A stretch of DNA of 40,737 nucleotides from Muribaculaceae bacterium (GTDB taxonomy: Bacteria; Bacteroidota; Bacteroidia; Bacteroidales; Muribaculaceae). The stretch is from assembly GCA_016290765.1 (NCBI GenBank), contig JAEEVE010000003.1, positions 1 through 40,737 on the forward strand. Reading direction: 5' to 3'. A program made the position numbers and the translations under genes. Below the pieces are notes generated by a model. It searched no databases and was not told the DNA's origin. It was given only the letters and a program-made list of their open reading frames with translations. Every line of letters starts with the position of its first letter. Position 1 is the stretch's first letter. Shown piece after piece: positions 24,064-32,733 of this stretch.

Positions 24064-25353
24064 ATGACTTACCAAGAAACTCTTGATTACCTATACAATC
24101 AGCGCCCCGCCTATGAGCGACAGGGTGCTGGCGGATATAAACCCGGACTGCAGACTAGCCTTGATTTGGACCAGCTCTTCGGCCATCCTCATCGCAACTA
24201 CCGCATCATCCATGTTGCTGGCACCAATGGAAAAGGCTCGGTGTCACACATGCTTGCAGCTATGCTGCAGCTCAGCGGTTTTCGCGTTGGCTTGTTCACC
24301 TCACCGCACTTTGTCGATTTTCGTGAGCGCATCCGTGTCAATGGCCAAATGATTTCGCAGGACGAGGTGGTTCAATTCGTAGAGACATTTCTGAAGATGG
24401 GCTACCCTGGCACGCCCTCGTTCTTTGAAATCACCTCGACCATGGCGTTCAGCTACTTTGCCGATCAACATGTCGATTTCGCAGTCATTGAGACTGGTTT
24501 AGGCGGCAGGCTCGACAGTACCAACATCGTCACACCCATTCTCAGTGTCATCACCAATGTCTCGTTTGATCACACCGAATTCCTGGGCAACACCCTCTCA
24601 GAGATTGCCACCGAAAAGGCAGGCATTATCAAACCGGGCGTCCCGGTAGTCATTGGTGAAGCCGACCAGGAGACACGACCTGTCTTTGAGGAGACTGCAA
24701 TGCATGTGGGAGCACCCATTATCTTTGCCCAGGACACCCCTGAAGTGATTGAGGCACATCACGAGGGAGGAAAGATTATTGTCAACTCGGCACGTCATGG
24801 CGTTATCACATGTGAGCTCGCTGGTGACTACCAATGCCACAATATCAATACGGCACTCGCGGCCGAGCGAGCCCTTGAACAACTAGGCGTCGTGATGAAG
24901 TCCGATGTGGTCAACAGTTCATTTCATCACATACATAGCCTCACTGGACTGATAGGCCGTTGGATGACGGTCAGCGAGGAACCCTGCCGAACCATATGCG
25001 ACTCGGGGCACAACATCGCTGGCATCACCAGCGTCGTTGATCAACTCAAGAACGAGTCCTACGACCATTTGCACATGGTCATGGGCTTCATGCGTGACAA
25101 AGACCTGCAGCACATCTTGCCACTATTGCCCACCGATGCCACCTATTACTATACGCACGCGCACACGTCGCGCGCGATGCCTGGCGATGAGCTCCGCCTG
25201 CTTGCGGCCCAGTTTGGCTTGATGGGACAGAGCTTCCCCGATGTCACAGCTGCGCTGGCCGCAGCACGAGCTGCCGCTACCCATCGTGACCTTATTTACA
25301 TCGGTGGCTCAATGTATCTACTAGCCGAGTTTTTCGCTCACACTAACCTCTAA
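24064..25353 (+). CDS. folC: Bifunctional dihydrofolate synthase / folylpolyglutamate synthase
   Basis: FolC adds glutamate to dihydropteroate and to folates using ATP. The 429-residue product has the Mur-ligase-type P-loop GTNGKGS at 53-59 (HVAGTNGKGSVSHML), the conserved TSPHFVDFRERIRVNG, the motif ETGLGGRLDSTN, and a C-terminal domain with DSGHNIAGI. All blocks typical of the bifunctional enzyme are present and the length is normal. The ATG chosen begins the usual MTYQETLDYLYNQRP. It lies 66 bp after the rnpB terminator, and two chromate-type transporter genes follow after 6 bp, probably in one transcript. Confidence 0.95.
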   Translation: MTYQETLDYLYNQRPAYERQGAGGYKPGLQTSLDLDQLFGHPHRNYRIIHVAGTNGKGSVSHMLAAMLQLSGFRVGLFTSPHFVDFRERIRVNGQMISQDEVVQFVETFLKMGYPGTPSFFEITSTMAFSYFADQHVDFAVIETGLGGRLDSTNIVTPILSVITNVSFDHTEFLGNTLSEIATEKAGIIKPGVPVVIGEADQETRPVFEETAMHVGAPIIFAQDTPEVIEAHHEGGKIIVNSARHGVITCELAGDYQCHNINTALAAERALEQLGVVMKSDVVNSSFHHIHSLTGLIGRWMTVSEEPCRTICDSGHNIAGITSVVDQLKNESYDHLHMVMGFMRDKDLQHILPLLPTDATYYYTHAHTSRAMPGDELRLLAAQFGLMGQSFPDVTAALAAARAAATHRDLIYIGGSMYLLAEFFAHTNL

Positions 25354-25359
25354 CCTCCA

Positions 25360-25932
25360 TTGTACTTCAACCTCTTCATAACATTCTTTAAGATTGGTCT
25401 CTTCACCTTTGGTGGCGGATGGGCCATGATCAGTATTATCCAGCGTGAAATTGTCGAGAAACATCGTTGGTTGCCTGCCGACGAATTCCTTGACTTGCTT
25501 GCCGTGGCGCAGGCCATGCCTGGCATACTAGCCGTTAACATTGCGTCGGTCATCGGCGATCGATTGCGAGGGCTCAAAGGAAGTATCATTGCCGCACTTG
25601 GCACCATTCTTCCCTCGTTCTGCATCATCATTGCAATCGCAATCTTTCTCACGCCCGACACTATCAAGAACAACCCCACGCTCACCAGCATCTTCAAGGG
25701 CATTCGTCCTGCTGTCGTTGCCCTGATCATTGCCCCTGTTTTCACAACCGCCAGGGCTGCACACATTACTTGGCGCACTGTCGCCATCCCCATTGCTGTG
25801 GCGCTGCTCATCTATAGCAAGATACCCTATATCAGTAACCCCATTATCTATATCATATTAGGCGCCCTTGGCGGTTATCTATGGTTTGCTGTGCCAGGAC
25901 TACGTAATCGCCAAAATCATTCTGAAAAGTAA
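25360..25932 (+). CDS. Chromate-transporter family protein, first half of a pair
   Basis: This 190-residue membrane protein has one CHR domain. It opens with FKIGLFTFGGGWAMISIIQREIV, followed by DLLAVAQAMPGILAVNIASVIGDR; these are the family hallmarks. Short-chain CHR proteins work as pairs encoded by adjacent genes and form an antiparallel transporter; chromate efflux is proven only for some, so the substrate here is uncertain. The start codon appears to be TTG at 25360, since no in-frame ATG precedes the first helix; it lies 6 bp after the folC stop. The stop overlaps the next ATG (TAATG). Confidence 0.9.
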   Translation: MYFNLFITFFKIGLFTFGGGWAMISIIQREIVEKHRWLPADEFLDLLAVAQAMPGILAVNIASVIGDRLRGLKGSIIAALGTILPSFCIIIAIAIFLTPDTIKNNPTLTSIFKGIRPAVVALIIAPVFTTARAAHITWRTVAIPIAVALLIYSKIPYISNPIIYIILGALGGYLWFAVPGLRNRQNHSEK

Positions 25933-26471
25933 TGGAAACCTACTTAAAACTCATCTGGGCTTATCTCAAGATAGGATTGTTTGGCTTCGGTGGAGGCTAT
26001 GCCATGCTCTCGCTCATCGAGCGTGAAGTTGTCGGCTCGGGCTGGATCACGAGCCAGATGTTTACCGACATCGTCGCCATCTCTCAGATGACGCCAGGCC
26101 CCATTGGCATCAACAGTGCTACCTACATTGGCTATGTTGTTACTGGTTCGGTATGGGGCTCGGTCGTTGCCACCTTTACCGTCGTCTTGCCACCTTTCCT
26201 GCTGGTTCTTTTCGCTAGCCATTGGATCAGACGGCACCACGACAGTCCTGCTGTGCAGGGGGCCTTCAGCGGGCTGCGCCCTGTCGTTGTGGGCCTCATC
26301 GCCAGTGCAGCTCTCCTGCTTATGAACAGCGAGAACTTTGGCTACGAGACAACTCACCGCATCCTCTCCATCATTATCTGTGTCGCCTCGTTCTGTACCG
26401 TTTACTTCACACGCATCCATCCCATTTTAGTTATTATCGCCGCAGGTCTTACTGGCTATCTCGTCTTCTGA
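25932..26471 (+). CDS. Chromate-transporter family protein, second half of a pair
   Basis: This 179-residue partner of the preceding protein has the same CHR signatures: LKIGLFGFGGGYAMLSLIEREVV and DIVAISQMTPGPIGINSATYIGY. It has about six helices. The ATG overlaps the stop codon of the first gene, so the two are translationally coupled as expected for a two-subunit transporter. The pair could arise from a split of the fused long-chain ChrA or represent the ancestral state. Transported ion unknown. Confidence 0.92.
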   Translation: METYLKLIWAYLKIGLFGFGGGYAMLSLIEREVVGSGWITSQMFTDIVAISQMTPGPIGINSATYIGYVVTGSVWGSVVATFTVVLPPFLLVLFASHWIRRHHDSPAVQGAFSGLRPVVVGLIASAALLLMNSENFGYETTHRILSIIICVASFCTVYFTRIHPILVIIAAGLTGYLVF

Positions 26472-26517
26472 TGCTTTATCTTCATTCTAAAAATAAAGGT
26501 AAGAGTTTCCCAAAATA

Positions 26518-26534
26518 ATTCTCCATTCTCAATT
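26518..26534. repeat. attctccattctcaatt element in a promoter
   Basis: The 17-bp sequence is identical to 23588-23604 upstream of rnpB. Here it ends 6 bp before the -7 box, so in both places it occupies the -33 to -15 part of the promoter. Confidence 0.85.
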
Positions 26535-26540
26535 ATTTTG

Positions 26541-26548
26541 TAACTTTG
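26541..26548 (+). promoter_or_regulatory. -7 box of the outer-membrane protein gene
   Basis: TAACTTTG fits the consensus and ends 5 bp before the ATG at 26554. Using the spacing seen at rnpB, transcription would start at or next to the A of the ATG, giving a leaderless mRNA. Confidence 0.65.
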
Positions 26549-26553
26549 CACCC

Positions 26554-27684
26554 ATGTTTCGAAAATTGCTAACCATAGTCCTGTTCATGGCATCGTTGGT
26601 TTCTGCTGCAGAGCCTGCCGACTCGGTGCCTAGCGTCAGCTTTTGGCAAAAGGTGAAGAATTATTTCAAACTTGACGCCGATACGACAACACAGGAGCCT
26701 AAGCGGTTCAGCATAAGCATGGTGGGTGGACCTTCCTATGCTAGCGACTCAAAGTTGGGTCTAGGAGTAGCTGGAGTGGCACAGTACCGACTCAATGGTT
26801 GCGATACCATCCAGCCGAGTAATGCCACTATCACTGCACAAATAACGACAGCTGGATTTTGGAAACTTGGTGCTGAGGGAACTACTTTCTTCCCTGATGA
26901 CCGCATGCGGCTGAACTACGAGCTGAATGTCGAGTACGCACCCAGAGATTTTTGGGGAATTGGGTATACTAATGGTAACATCGACGAGCACAAGGTTAAG
27001 CTTCATGAACATGATTATAAAATCAAGGGCGAATTCCTCTTCCGCCTGGCAAATAACTTCTATGTAGGGCCTATGCTCCAGTGGGACTATGCCAATAGTG
27101 GTGATGTTGACCCCACGTTACTGTTCCAAGGGCAAGACCATGTGGTGCGCAACTACGGTGTGGGACTCACGTTGCAGTATGACAGCCGAGACTTGGTCAC
27201 AAATGCTTACAGCGGTGTCTACCTTTACCTCAACCAGGTATTCCGACCCAAGTTTCTCTGGAACCACTATGCTTTCTCGACAACCGACTTCCGCTCTTGC
27301 TATTACCACACCGCCTGGAAGGGAGCTGTCATTGCTGGCGAGGCGCGGGCGTTGTTCAATTTTGGCAATCCCTCGTGGGCGATGATGGCGCTGCTAGGAG
27401 ATAGCGACAATATGCGAGGATATTATCACGGACGTTATCGTGACAAACACATGGTCACCGCCCAGGTCGAATTGCGCCAATATATTTATCGCCGATTCGG
27501 GGCGGTAGTATGGGGTGGGGCGGGCAGCGTCTTCCACGATAGTGACTCGTTTCGCCATTGGTTGCCAAACTATGGTGTGGGTTTGCGATGGGAGTTCAGG
27601 CGACGCGTTAACATACGCTTTGACTATGGCTTCGGACGAAGCGGACAGTCAGGCTTCATCTTCAACATCAACGAAGCCTTTTAG
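26554..27684 (+). CDS. BamA/TamA-family (surface antigen D15-like) outer-membrane barrel protein
   Basis: This 376-residue protein has a signal peptide (MFRKLLTIVLFMASLVSAAEPADS) and a body of alternating beta strands such as GVGLTLQYDSRDLVTNAYSGVYLYLNQVF and VAQVELRQYIYRRFGAVVWGGAGSV-like strands. It ends in a terminal Phe (GFIFNINEAF), the usual C-terminal signal for insertion by the BAM complex. The pattern PSYASDSKLGLGVAG and DSRD matches the C-terminal barrel of the Omp85/BamA family without POTRA domains; it is too short to be BamA itself. Its function is unknown. It is probably read from a promoter abutting the start codon, and the next gene follows after 51 bp filled by heptad repeats. 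Confidence 0.82.
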   Translation: MFRKLLTIVLFMASLVSAAEPADSVPSVSFWQKVKNYFKLDADTTTQEPKRFSISMVGGPSYASDSKLGLGVAGVAQYRLNGCDTIQPSNATITAQITTAGFWKLGAEGTTFFPDDRMRLNYELNVEYAPRDFWGIGYTNGNIDEHKVKLHEHDYKIKGEFLFRLANNFYVGPMLQWDYANSGDVDPTLLFQGQDHVVRNYGVGLTLQYDSRDLVTNAYSGVYLYLNQVFRPKFLWNHYAFSTTDFRSCYYHTAWKGAVIAGEARALFNFGNPSWAMMALLGDSDNMRGYYHGRYRDKHMVTAQVELRQYIYRRFGAVVWGGAGSVFHDSDSFRHWLPNYGVGLRWEFRRRVNIRFDYGFGRSGQSGFIFNINEAF

Positions 27685-27698
27685 GTCTCATGGTCTAT

Positions 27699-27728
27699 TT
27701 TCAATTCTCAATTCTCAATTCTCAATTA
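27699..27728. repeat. Heptad repeat (TCAATTC)n before the phosphoethanolamine-transferase-like gene
   Basis: Four near-perfect AATTCTC units precede the GTG at 27736 by about 8 bp. No TAnnTTTG box is seen, so this array may lie inside a transcript from the upstream gene. Confidence 0.85.
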
Positions 27729-27735
27729 AATAGAA

Positions 27736-29436
27736 GTGCGTTATCTTAAAAACCAACATATCATCTATTGGATTTTCCTGGGCATGCTCATTTTGCCCAA
27801 TGTGTTCATGTTTTTCACCGAGTCTACCTCGTTGCTGACTCGCACCATCGGCATCCTGTTGCCACTGGCATGCTACTGGATTGCTCTTACCCTCAAGAAA
27901 AAACCTGGACACATGTTCTGGTGGCTCTTCTTCTTCAGTTTTCTTGCAGCGTTCCAAATTGTGCTGCTCGATCTCTTCGGCGAGTCGCCCATCGCTGTCG
28001 ACATGTTTATTAATGCCGTCACGTCGAATCCGAGCGAGATCCATGAGCTGCTGTCGCAGTTACTGCGCTCGGTTATCTTTGTTGTCCTTATCTATGGCTG
28101 CGGCATCGCTCTGAGCATCATCTCGATCCGTAACAAGGCCACACTGCGATGGGGTTTTTGTCACAACCAGCGCATCATCGGCGGTGCTTTGCTGGTTGTT
28201 TCGCTCGCCATGTTGGGGGTGAATTACTATAAGGACGAGCACTTCCGCATGCGTGACGACATCTTCCCCGTCAATGGTACTTACAACTTCTTGTTGAGCT
28301 TTGACCGGCTTTATCGCTCAGCTCACTATCCTGTCGCAGTCGAGGGTTACAAGCACCAAGCGGTAGCAACGCGCCCCGATTCGATACCTGAGGTTTATGT
28401 GTTGGTCATTGGCGAGACACTGCGTGCCGATGAATTGGGCGTCTACGGTTATGATCGCAACACCACGCCACACCTCTCATCTGACACCATTGTCACTCCA
28501 GGACTTGTTACCTTCCGCGACGCACTCACCATGAGCAATACAACTCACAAGAGTGTACCGCTGTTGCTTACACCGGCCGCCAGTCAGGGCAGTTATGATA
28601 GTTTGTACTGCGAACGGGGCATTGTTAGTGCATTTGAGGAGGCGGGTTATACCACTGCTTTTTATAGCAACCAGCGACGCAATGGCTCATTTATCGACTA
28701 TCTGGGCTGCGAGGCACAAGAGGTACACTTTATCAAGGACAGCATCCCCTTGACCGCCAACCCTATGGACGAGGAATTGGTCGCTTTGCTGGAGCGCAAA
28801 CTGCAGACAACCCCTGACCATCGTCTCTTCATCGTCCTGCATTGCTATGGATCACACTTTGATTACCGCGATCGCTATCCACAGCAGTTCGCCCGAATGG
28901 GCGACACTAGCTATCCCAATGCCGTCAAGGAGTTCAAGCAGCAACTTGTCAATGCCTACGACAACACCGTACTCTACGAGGACCACGTGTTGGGGCGCAT
29001 CATGGCCGTGCTCCACAGCAGCGGGCGGCCCGCGGTCATGCTCTTCACTAGCGACCATGGCGAGGACATTTTCGACGATGCCCGTAACCGCTTTCTCCAT
29101 GCCTCGCCCATTCCCACCTACTATCACCTGCGTGTCCCCTTCATCGCTTGGGCCAGCGACTCATGGCGTGAGGCACATCCCCAGCAATGGCAGACCATGA
29201 AAGGCAACGTTGAACAGCCCGTGATGACCAACATGGTCATGTATCACACTTTGCTTGATTTGGCTGGAGTGCGCACACGCCTTTTGCGCAACGACCTAGC
29301 ATTGGGTAACACGGCATTCACTCCCGTCAAGCGCATGTACGTCAACGACCACAACGAGTTCAGGCCTCTCGATCGCTGTGGACTGAAGCCCCTCGACATT
29401 GAGCAGTTCCACCGTCACCATCTCCAGTACCCCTAA
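27736..29436 (+). CDS. Phosphoethanolamine transferase-like inner-membrane enzyme (EptA/sulfatase superfamily)
   Basis: This 566-residue protein has four to five N-terminal helices (about 10-30, 37-53, 62-80, 112-131, 148-162) and a periplasmic alkaline-phosphatase-fold domain. The metal and nucleophile motifs are IGETLRADELGVYGYDRNTTPHL (E227) and NTTHKSVPLL, where T270 aligns with the catalytic Thr of EptA. Later come SDHGEDIFDD and LHASPIPTYYHLRVPFI. Such enzymes move phosphoethanolamine from phosphatidylethanolamine to lipid A or glycans and can lower sensitivity to cationic peptides; the acceptor here is unknown. Start codon GTG at 27736, chosen because it directly precedes the first helix. 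Confidence 0.88.
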   Translation: MRYLKNQHIIYWIFLGMLILPNVFMFFTESTSLLTRTIGILLPLACYWIALTLKKKPGHMFWWLFFFSFLAAFQIVLLDLFGESPIAVDMFINAVTSNPSEIHELLSQLLRSVIFVVLIYGCGIALSIISIRNKATLRWGFCHNQRIIGGALLVVSLAMLGVNYYKDEHFRMRDDIFPVNGTYNFLLSFDRLYRSAHYPVAVEGYKHQAVATRPDSIPEVYVLVIGETLRADELGVYGYDRNTTPHLSSDTIVTPGLVTFRDALTMSNTTHKSVPLLLTPAASQGSYDSLYCERGIVSAFEEAGYTTAFYSNQRRNGSFIDYLGCEAQEVHFIKDSIPLTANPMDEELVALLERKLQTTPDHRLFIVLHCYGSHFDYRDRYPQQFARMGDTSYPNAVKEFKQQLVNAYDNTVLYEDHVLGRIMAVLHSSGRPAVMLFTSDHGEDIFDDARNRFLHASPIPTYYHLRVPFIAWASDSWREAHPQQWQTMKGNVEQPVMTNMVMYHTLLDLAGVRTRLLRNDLALGNTAFTPVKRMYVNDHNEFRPLDRCGLKPLDIEQFHRHHLQYP

Positions 29437-29549
29437 TATGTGACCCAGTATCTGTAGGGATGTGCCCAGGCACATCCAAATCCACGTCCGCAGGGGGTAG
29501 AGGATTTAGGGTTAATCGGTTTCCCCTATGCTGCAACTCCCGTTGCGGC
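29437..29549. other. Intergenic hairpins after the transferase gene
   Basis: The gap carries a 9-bp inverted repeat GGATGTGCC / GGCACATCC (29458-29477) with a 2-nt loop, then the second copy of the dispersed hairpin GCTGCAAC-tccc-GTTGCGGC (29530-29549). No coding sequence is recognised between 29437 and 29703. Confidence 0.7.
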
Positions 29550-29586
29550 AAAAATGCCCGAGAATTCCAATTCTCAGGCATTTTTT
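29550..29586 (+). terminator. Terminator after the transferase gene
   Basis: ATGCC-c-GAGAATT pairs with AATTCTC-a-GGCAT around CC, flanked by A and T runs, and ends in six T residues. It is strong on the plus strand; the A-run makes it possibly bidirectional, serving the small minus-strand gene too. Confidence 0.9.
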
Positions 29587-29703
29587 AGGAAAAGCAATGC
29601 AAGATTCTTCAACCGCTCAATGGACGACCTGCCCGCATCCAGTCATCCATGGGCTACTATCTGCAGCAGGTTCTATTCATACCCTAATGTCTCAAGCCAT
29701 GGG

Positions 29704-29895
29704 CTAGTTTTTCTCGATAATCCAATAACCAGTGTATTGAGCATCACGAGCGCGCTTGCCAAAATGGCGCTCACACTCATCGGCAATCTCCGATGGTGTC
29801 GGGCTCGAAAAACTTGACACAACTTGAATCCTAGTGCCTTTAGGCATCCCGCCTCGAGCCTCTTTCAACGTACATGTAAAAACCTGTTTAGCCAT
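29704..29895 (-). CDS. Small conserved-looking protein of unknown function (63 residues)
   Basis: I do not recognise this protein with certainty. It is soluble and basic, with a beta-rich start (MAKQVFTCTLKEARGGMPKGTRIQVVSSF), a middle turn rich in S, T and P, a helix (SEIADECERHFGKRARDA) and a final strand (YTGYWIIEKN). This layout resembles small Bacteroidales proteins of the DUF6140 type, but that is only an impression. What argues for a real gene is a full consensus promoter (TTTG, 20 bp, TATATTTG) about 60 bp upstream on the same strand, a terminator downstream, and no overlapping alternative gene. Both neighbours are unrelated. Confidence 0.7.
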   Translation of the reverse strand: MAKQVFTCTLKEARGGMPKGTRIQVVSSFSSPTPSEIADECERHFGKRARDAQYTGYWIIEKN

Positions 29896-29952
29896 AACAT
29901 GATATATTCAATTACCTACTCCCTTTCAAGCGTTTCGGCTATTTCTCGACTG

Positions 29953-29984
29953 CAAATATAGCTACAATCCCCCAAAAATTCAAA
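29953..29984 (-). promoter_or_regulatory. Promoter of the 63-residue gene
   Basis: On the minus strand, TTTG (29984-29981), a 20-bp spacer and TATATTTG (29960-29953) match the Bacteroidetes consensus exactly. The predicted leader is about 50 nt. Confidence 0.7.
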
Positions 29985-30077
29985 ATCCCAGCATCTTTTT
30001 TTCAAAAAGAGACGTCTACCCCCACATTTATGGCGCTGCGCTCTGACCCTAGGGTACATAGATGCTGAGATTTCGCA

Positions 30078-32606
30078 TTAAAGAAGGCTTCCCACCTGGT
30101 ACACTGCAGCACTTACAATCCATGCCACGGCGGTGGTGTAGAGGGCAGCGATGGCACCCCAGCGCCATGAGTTTGTCTCGTTCTTGATAGCAACTACCGT
30201 CGCCATGCAAGGGAAGTAGAGCAGCACAAACAGCAAGTAGCAGAATGCCGACAGTGGCGTGATGCCGTCAGCAGTCATCTGCTGACGCAAGTGCGTGTAT
30301 TTCTGGTTGTCTTCGCTAAACGAGTCATCATCGCCAAATGAGTCATCGTCGGTATAGAGCACACCAATGGTCGAAGCAACAATCTCCTTGGCACCCACGC
30401 CAGCAATGAGCGACACGTCGAGTTTCCAGTTGAAGCCCTGCGGAGCAAATACGGGTTCGATGGCCTTACCCATGCGGCCGATGTAACTTTGCTCTTGTTG
30501 CTGCTGGCGAGTGAGCTGGTCGTTGTGAGGGAAATACTCGAGTGCCCATACGATGATACTTGCCACCAGTATAATGCCGCCCATCTTCTTCAGGTACTCC
30601 TTGCCCTTGTCCCATGTGTGGCGACCGATTGCCTTGCCGGTAGGCCATCGGTAAGGAGGCAATTCCATCACGAAAGGCGTGTCATCGCCCTTGACAACAC
30701 GGCTAGAGAACAATTTGCTCATCAACACAGCAACGAAGATGCCGATGGCATAGATGCCTATCATGATCCAGGCCCGCCACTGGACGGCAAAGAATGTTCC
30801 AACGATCATGATGTAGATAGGCAGGCGTGCCGAGCAACTCATGAATGGCAGTATCATCATTGTTATCAATCGGGAACGACGGCTCTCAATCGTGCGAGTT
30901 GCCATCACTGCGGGTACGTTGCAACCGAAACCCATGATCAGCGGAATGAATGACTTGCCGTGAAGACCCATTTTGTGCATGAGTTTGTCCATGATAAATG
31001 CCGCGCGTGACATGTAGCCTGAATCTTCCATCAGCGAGATGAACAGGTACAGGATCAAGATTTGCGGCAAGAAAACAATCACCGACCCCACACCGCCTAT
31101 TACACCGTCGACAAGCAACGAGCGAAGCGGGCCATCGGACATCGCGCTTCCAATGTGCTCACCCAGCCACGCCACACCGGCTTCTAGCCAGTCCATCGGG
31201 TACTGCCCCAGCGTGAACGTGACATAAAACATCACAAACAGGATAAGGAAGAAAATGGGGAAACCAAAGTACTTGTTTGACAAGATGCTGTCTAACTTAT
31301 GAGTAAGACGATAATTGTCATGAGCGGTGCCTAGTTTGTAGCCAGCCTCGGTGAGGGCGCCGCGGATAAAGCCATACTTGGCATCCATGATTGCAGTCTC
31401 GGAGTCGTTATGTGTGTCACGCTCTATCTGACGTGCAGCACGGTCACGGGCTTGGACAATTTCATGGTGATGAGTGTCATGTGCAATCAGTTCTTCGGCA
31501 CTCTTGTCGTGCTCAAGCAGTTTGATGGCGAGGTAGCGGGTCGAATAGTGGCTGCTCAGGTAGGACGATGCCATGATGGGTTCTTTGACAATGCTGATGG
31601 CGCGCTCGACATATTGCCCATGATTGACATGGATGTGGCGGAAGAAGTTCTTCACTGGGCGCTCACCCTCGGCAAAGTCCTCGATGTGGGCATGCTCAAG
31701 GTGCTGGTCGGCCTCTCGGTCATGCCATTCCTTAATCTCGCGAGCAACCTCAGGGTTGATATTACCCTGCTCGTCGATGTAGTCACCACCTTCATACATG
31801 TTGATAATCACGTGGAATAACAGGTCGACGTTCATGCCATTGCGGAATGACGTGGGAATCATTGGCACTCCGAACAAAGTGCTCAACGTTTCGATATCCA
31901 GCTGGTCGCCACGGCGCTCAAGTTCGTCGTACATGTTCAGTGCGCACACCATGCGCAGGTTCATGTCAACCAATTGTGTTGTTAGGTATAGGTTGCGCTC
32001 CAGATTGCTCGAGTCAATGACGTTAATCACAATGTCGGGACTCTGCTTTAGCAGGTGTTCGCGCACATATAGCTCCTCGGGGCTATAGCATGACAGCGAG
32101 TAGGTGCCAGGCAGGTCGGTCAGATTGAAGTCATAACCTTCATAATGGGCACGTGCCACACTAGCGTCGACCGTTACGCCCGAGTAGTTGCCCACGCGGG
32201 CATGCGCACCGCTGGCATAGTTGAAGAGTGACGTCTTGCCGCAGTTGGGGTTGCCAATCAGTGCAACATTGATGGTGCGGCGTTGGCGACGGGCCTTGGC
32301 CAATAGCTCCTCATCGGTCAAGTGTACAGTCTCGGTGATGGGATTGCTATCGCTGTGGTCAACCTCGTCGTCATAATGCTCACCTTCACCTACTACTTCA
32401 ATCAGCTCGGCCTCGTCGTGGCGCAACGACACCTCGTAGCCCATAATCTTATATTTCACAGGGTCTTGCAATGGGGCATTCAGTAACACTTCGATGGTCT
32501 TACCCTTGATAAAACCCATTTCGATAATGCGCTTGCGGAAGCCGCCGTGACCCAGCACCTTCACAATCACACCTCGTTCGCCTGTCTTCAGTTCCGATAG
32601 TTTCAT
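30078..32606 (-). CDS. feoB: Ferrous iron transporter FeoB with fused N-terminal FeoA
   Basis: This 842-residue protein imports Fe2+ across the inner membrane. Residues 1-73 are a FeoA (SH3-like) domain (MKLSELKTGERGVIVKVLGHGGFRKRIIEMGFIKG). The G-protein domain follows with G1 GNPNCGKTS (118-126), G3 DLPG (164-167) and G4 NMYD (224-227). About eight membrane helices then form the pore, with the conserved gate segments GFGCNVPAVMATR and GVGAKEIVAST. FeoA-FeoB fusion is the common form in Bacteroidetes. The ATG at 32606 was chosen because it starts the FeoA domain; the longer upstream frame runs through the promoter. No Fur box could be identified with confidence. The downstream 182 bp hold only the small-gene promoter. 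Confidence 0.96.
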   Translation of the reverse strand: MKLSELKTGERGVIVKVLGHGGFRKRIIEMGFIKGKTIEVLLNAPLQDPVKYKIMGYEVSLRHDEAELIEVVGEGEHYDDEVDHSDSNPITETVHLTDEELLAKARRQRRTINVALIGNPNCGKTSLFNYASGAHARVGNYSGVTVDASVARAHYEGYDFNLTDLPGTYSLSCYSPEELYVREHLLKQSPDIVINVIDSSNLERNLYLTTQLVDMNLRMVCALNMYDELERRGDQLDIETLSTLFGVPMIPTSFRNGMNVDLLFHVIINMYEGGDYIDEQGNINPEVAREIKEWHDREADQHLEHAHIEDFAEGERPVKNFFRHIHVNHGQYVERAISIVKEPIMASSYLSSHYSTRYLAIKLLEHDKSAEELIAHDTHHHEIVQARDRAARQIERDTHNDSETAIMDAKYGFIRGALTEAGYKLGTAHDNYRLTHKLDSILSNKYFGFPIFFLILFVMFYVTFTLGQYPMDWLEAGVAWLGEHIGSAMSDGPLRSLLVDGVIGGVGSVIVFLPQILILYLFISLMEDSGYMSRAAFIMDKLMHKMGLHGKSFIPLIMGFGCNVPAVMATRTIESRRSRLITMMILPFMSCSARLPIYIMIVGTFFAVQWRAWIMIGIYAIGIFVAVLMSKLFSSRVVKGDDTPFVMELPPYRWPTGKAIGRHTWDKGKEYLKKMGGIILVASIIVWALEYFPHNDQLTRQQQQEQSYIGRMGKAIEPVFAPQGFNWKLDVSLIAGVGAKEIVASTIGVLYTDDDSFGDDDSFSEDNQKYTHLRQQMTADGITPLSAFCYLLFVLLYFPCMATVVAIKNETNSWRWGAIAALYTTAVAWIVSAAVYQVGSLL

Positions 32607-32650
32607 ATCAAAAAAGCTTTTTCGCGCCCACGGCGCAGTCATCCAATGTG

Positions 32651-32658
32651 CAAAATTA
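32651..32658 (-). promoter_or_regulatory. -7 box of feoAB
   Basis: TAATTTTG on the minus strand with a TTG 20 bp upstream. The leader is about 40 nt. Confidence 0.6.
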
Positions 32659-32711
32659 CTACCTCCCAACATCTCGTGCAATCCCCAAATCAGGCTAAAC
32701 ACAACAAAAAA

Positions 32712-32733
32712 CTATCCCCATATATGGGGATAG
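32712..32733. promoter_or_regulatory. Perfect 22-bp palindrome, candidate operator
   Basis: CTATCCCCATA is followed directly by its reverse complement, giving a perfect palindrome in the divergent region between feoAB and the secreted protein gene. A weaker copy, ACCCCC-AAAAA-TGGGT at 32744-32758, is centred about 30 bp (three helical turns) away, as expected for paired regulator sites. It has no T-run and is not a terminator. Confidence 0.55.

Noticed and set aside
25360-26471. A chromate resistance island
   Set aside because: The pair is joined to folC in a housekeeping context, with no regulator or reductase, so chromate as the natural substrate is unsupported.
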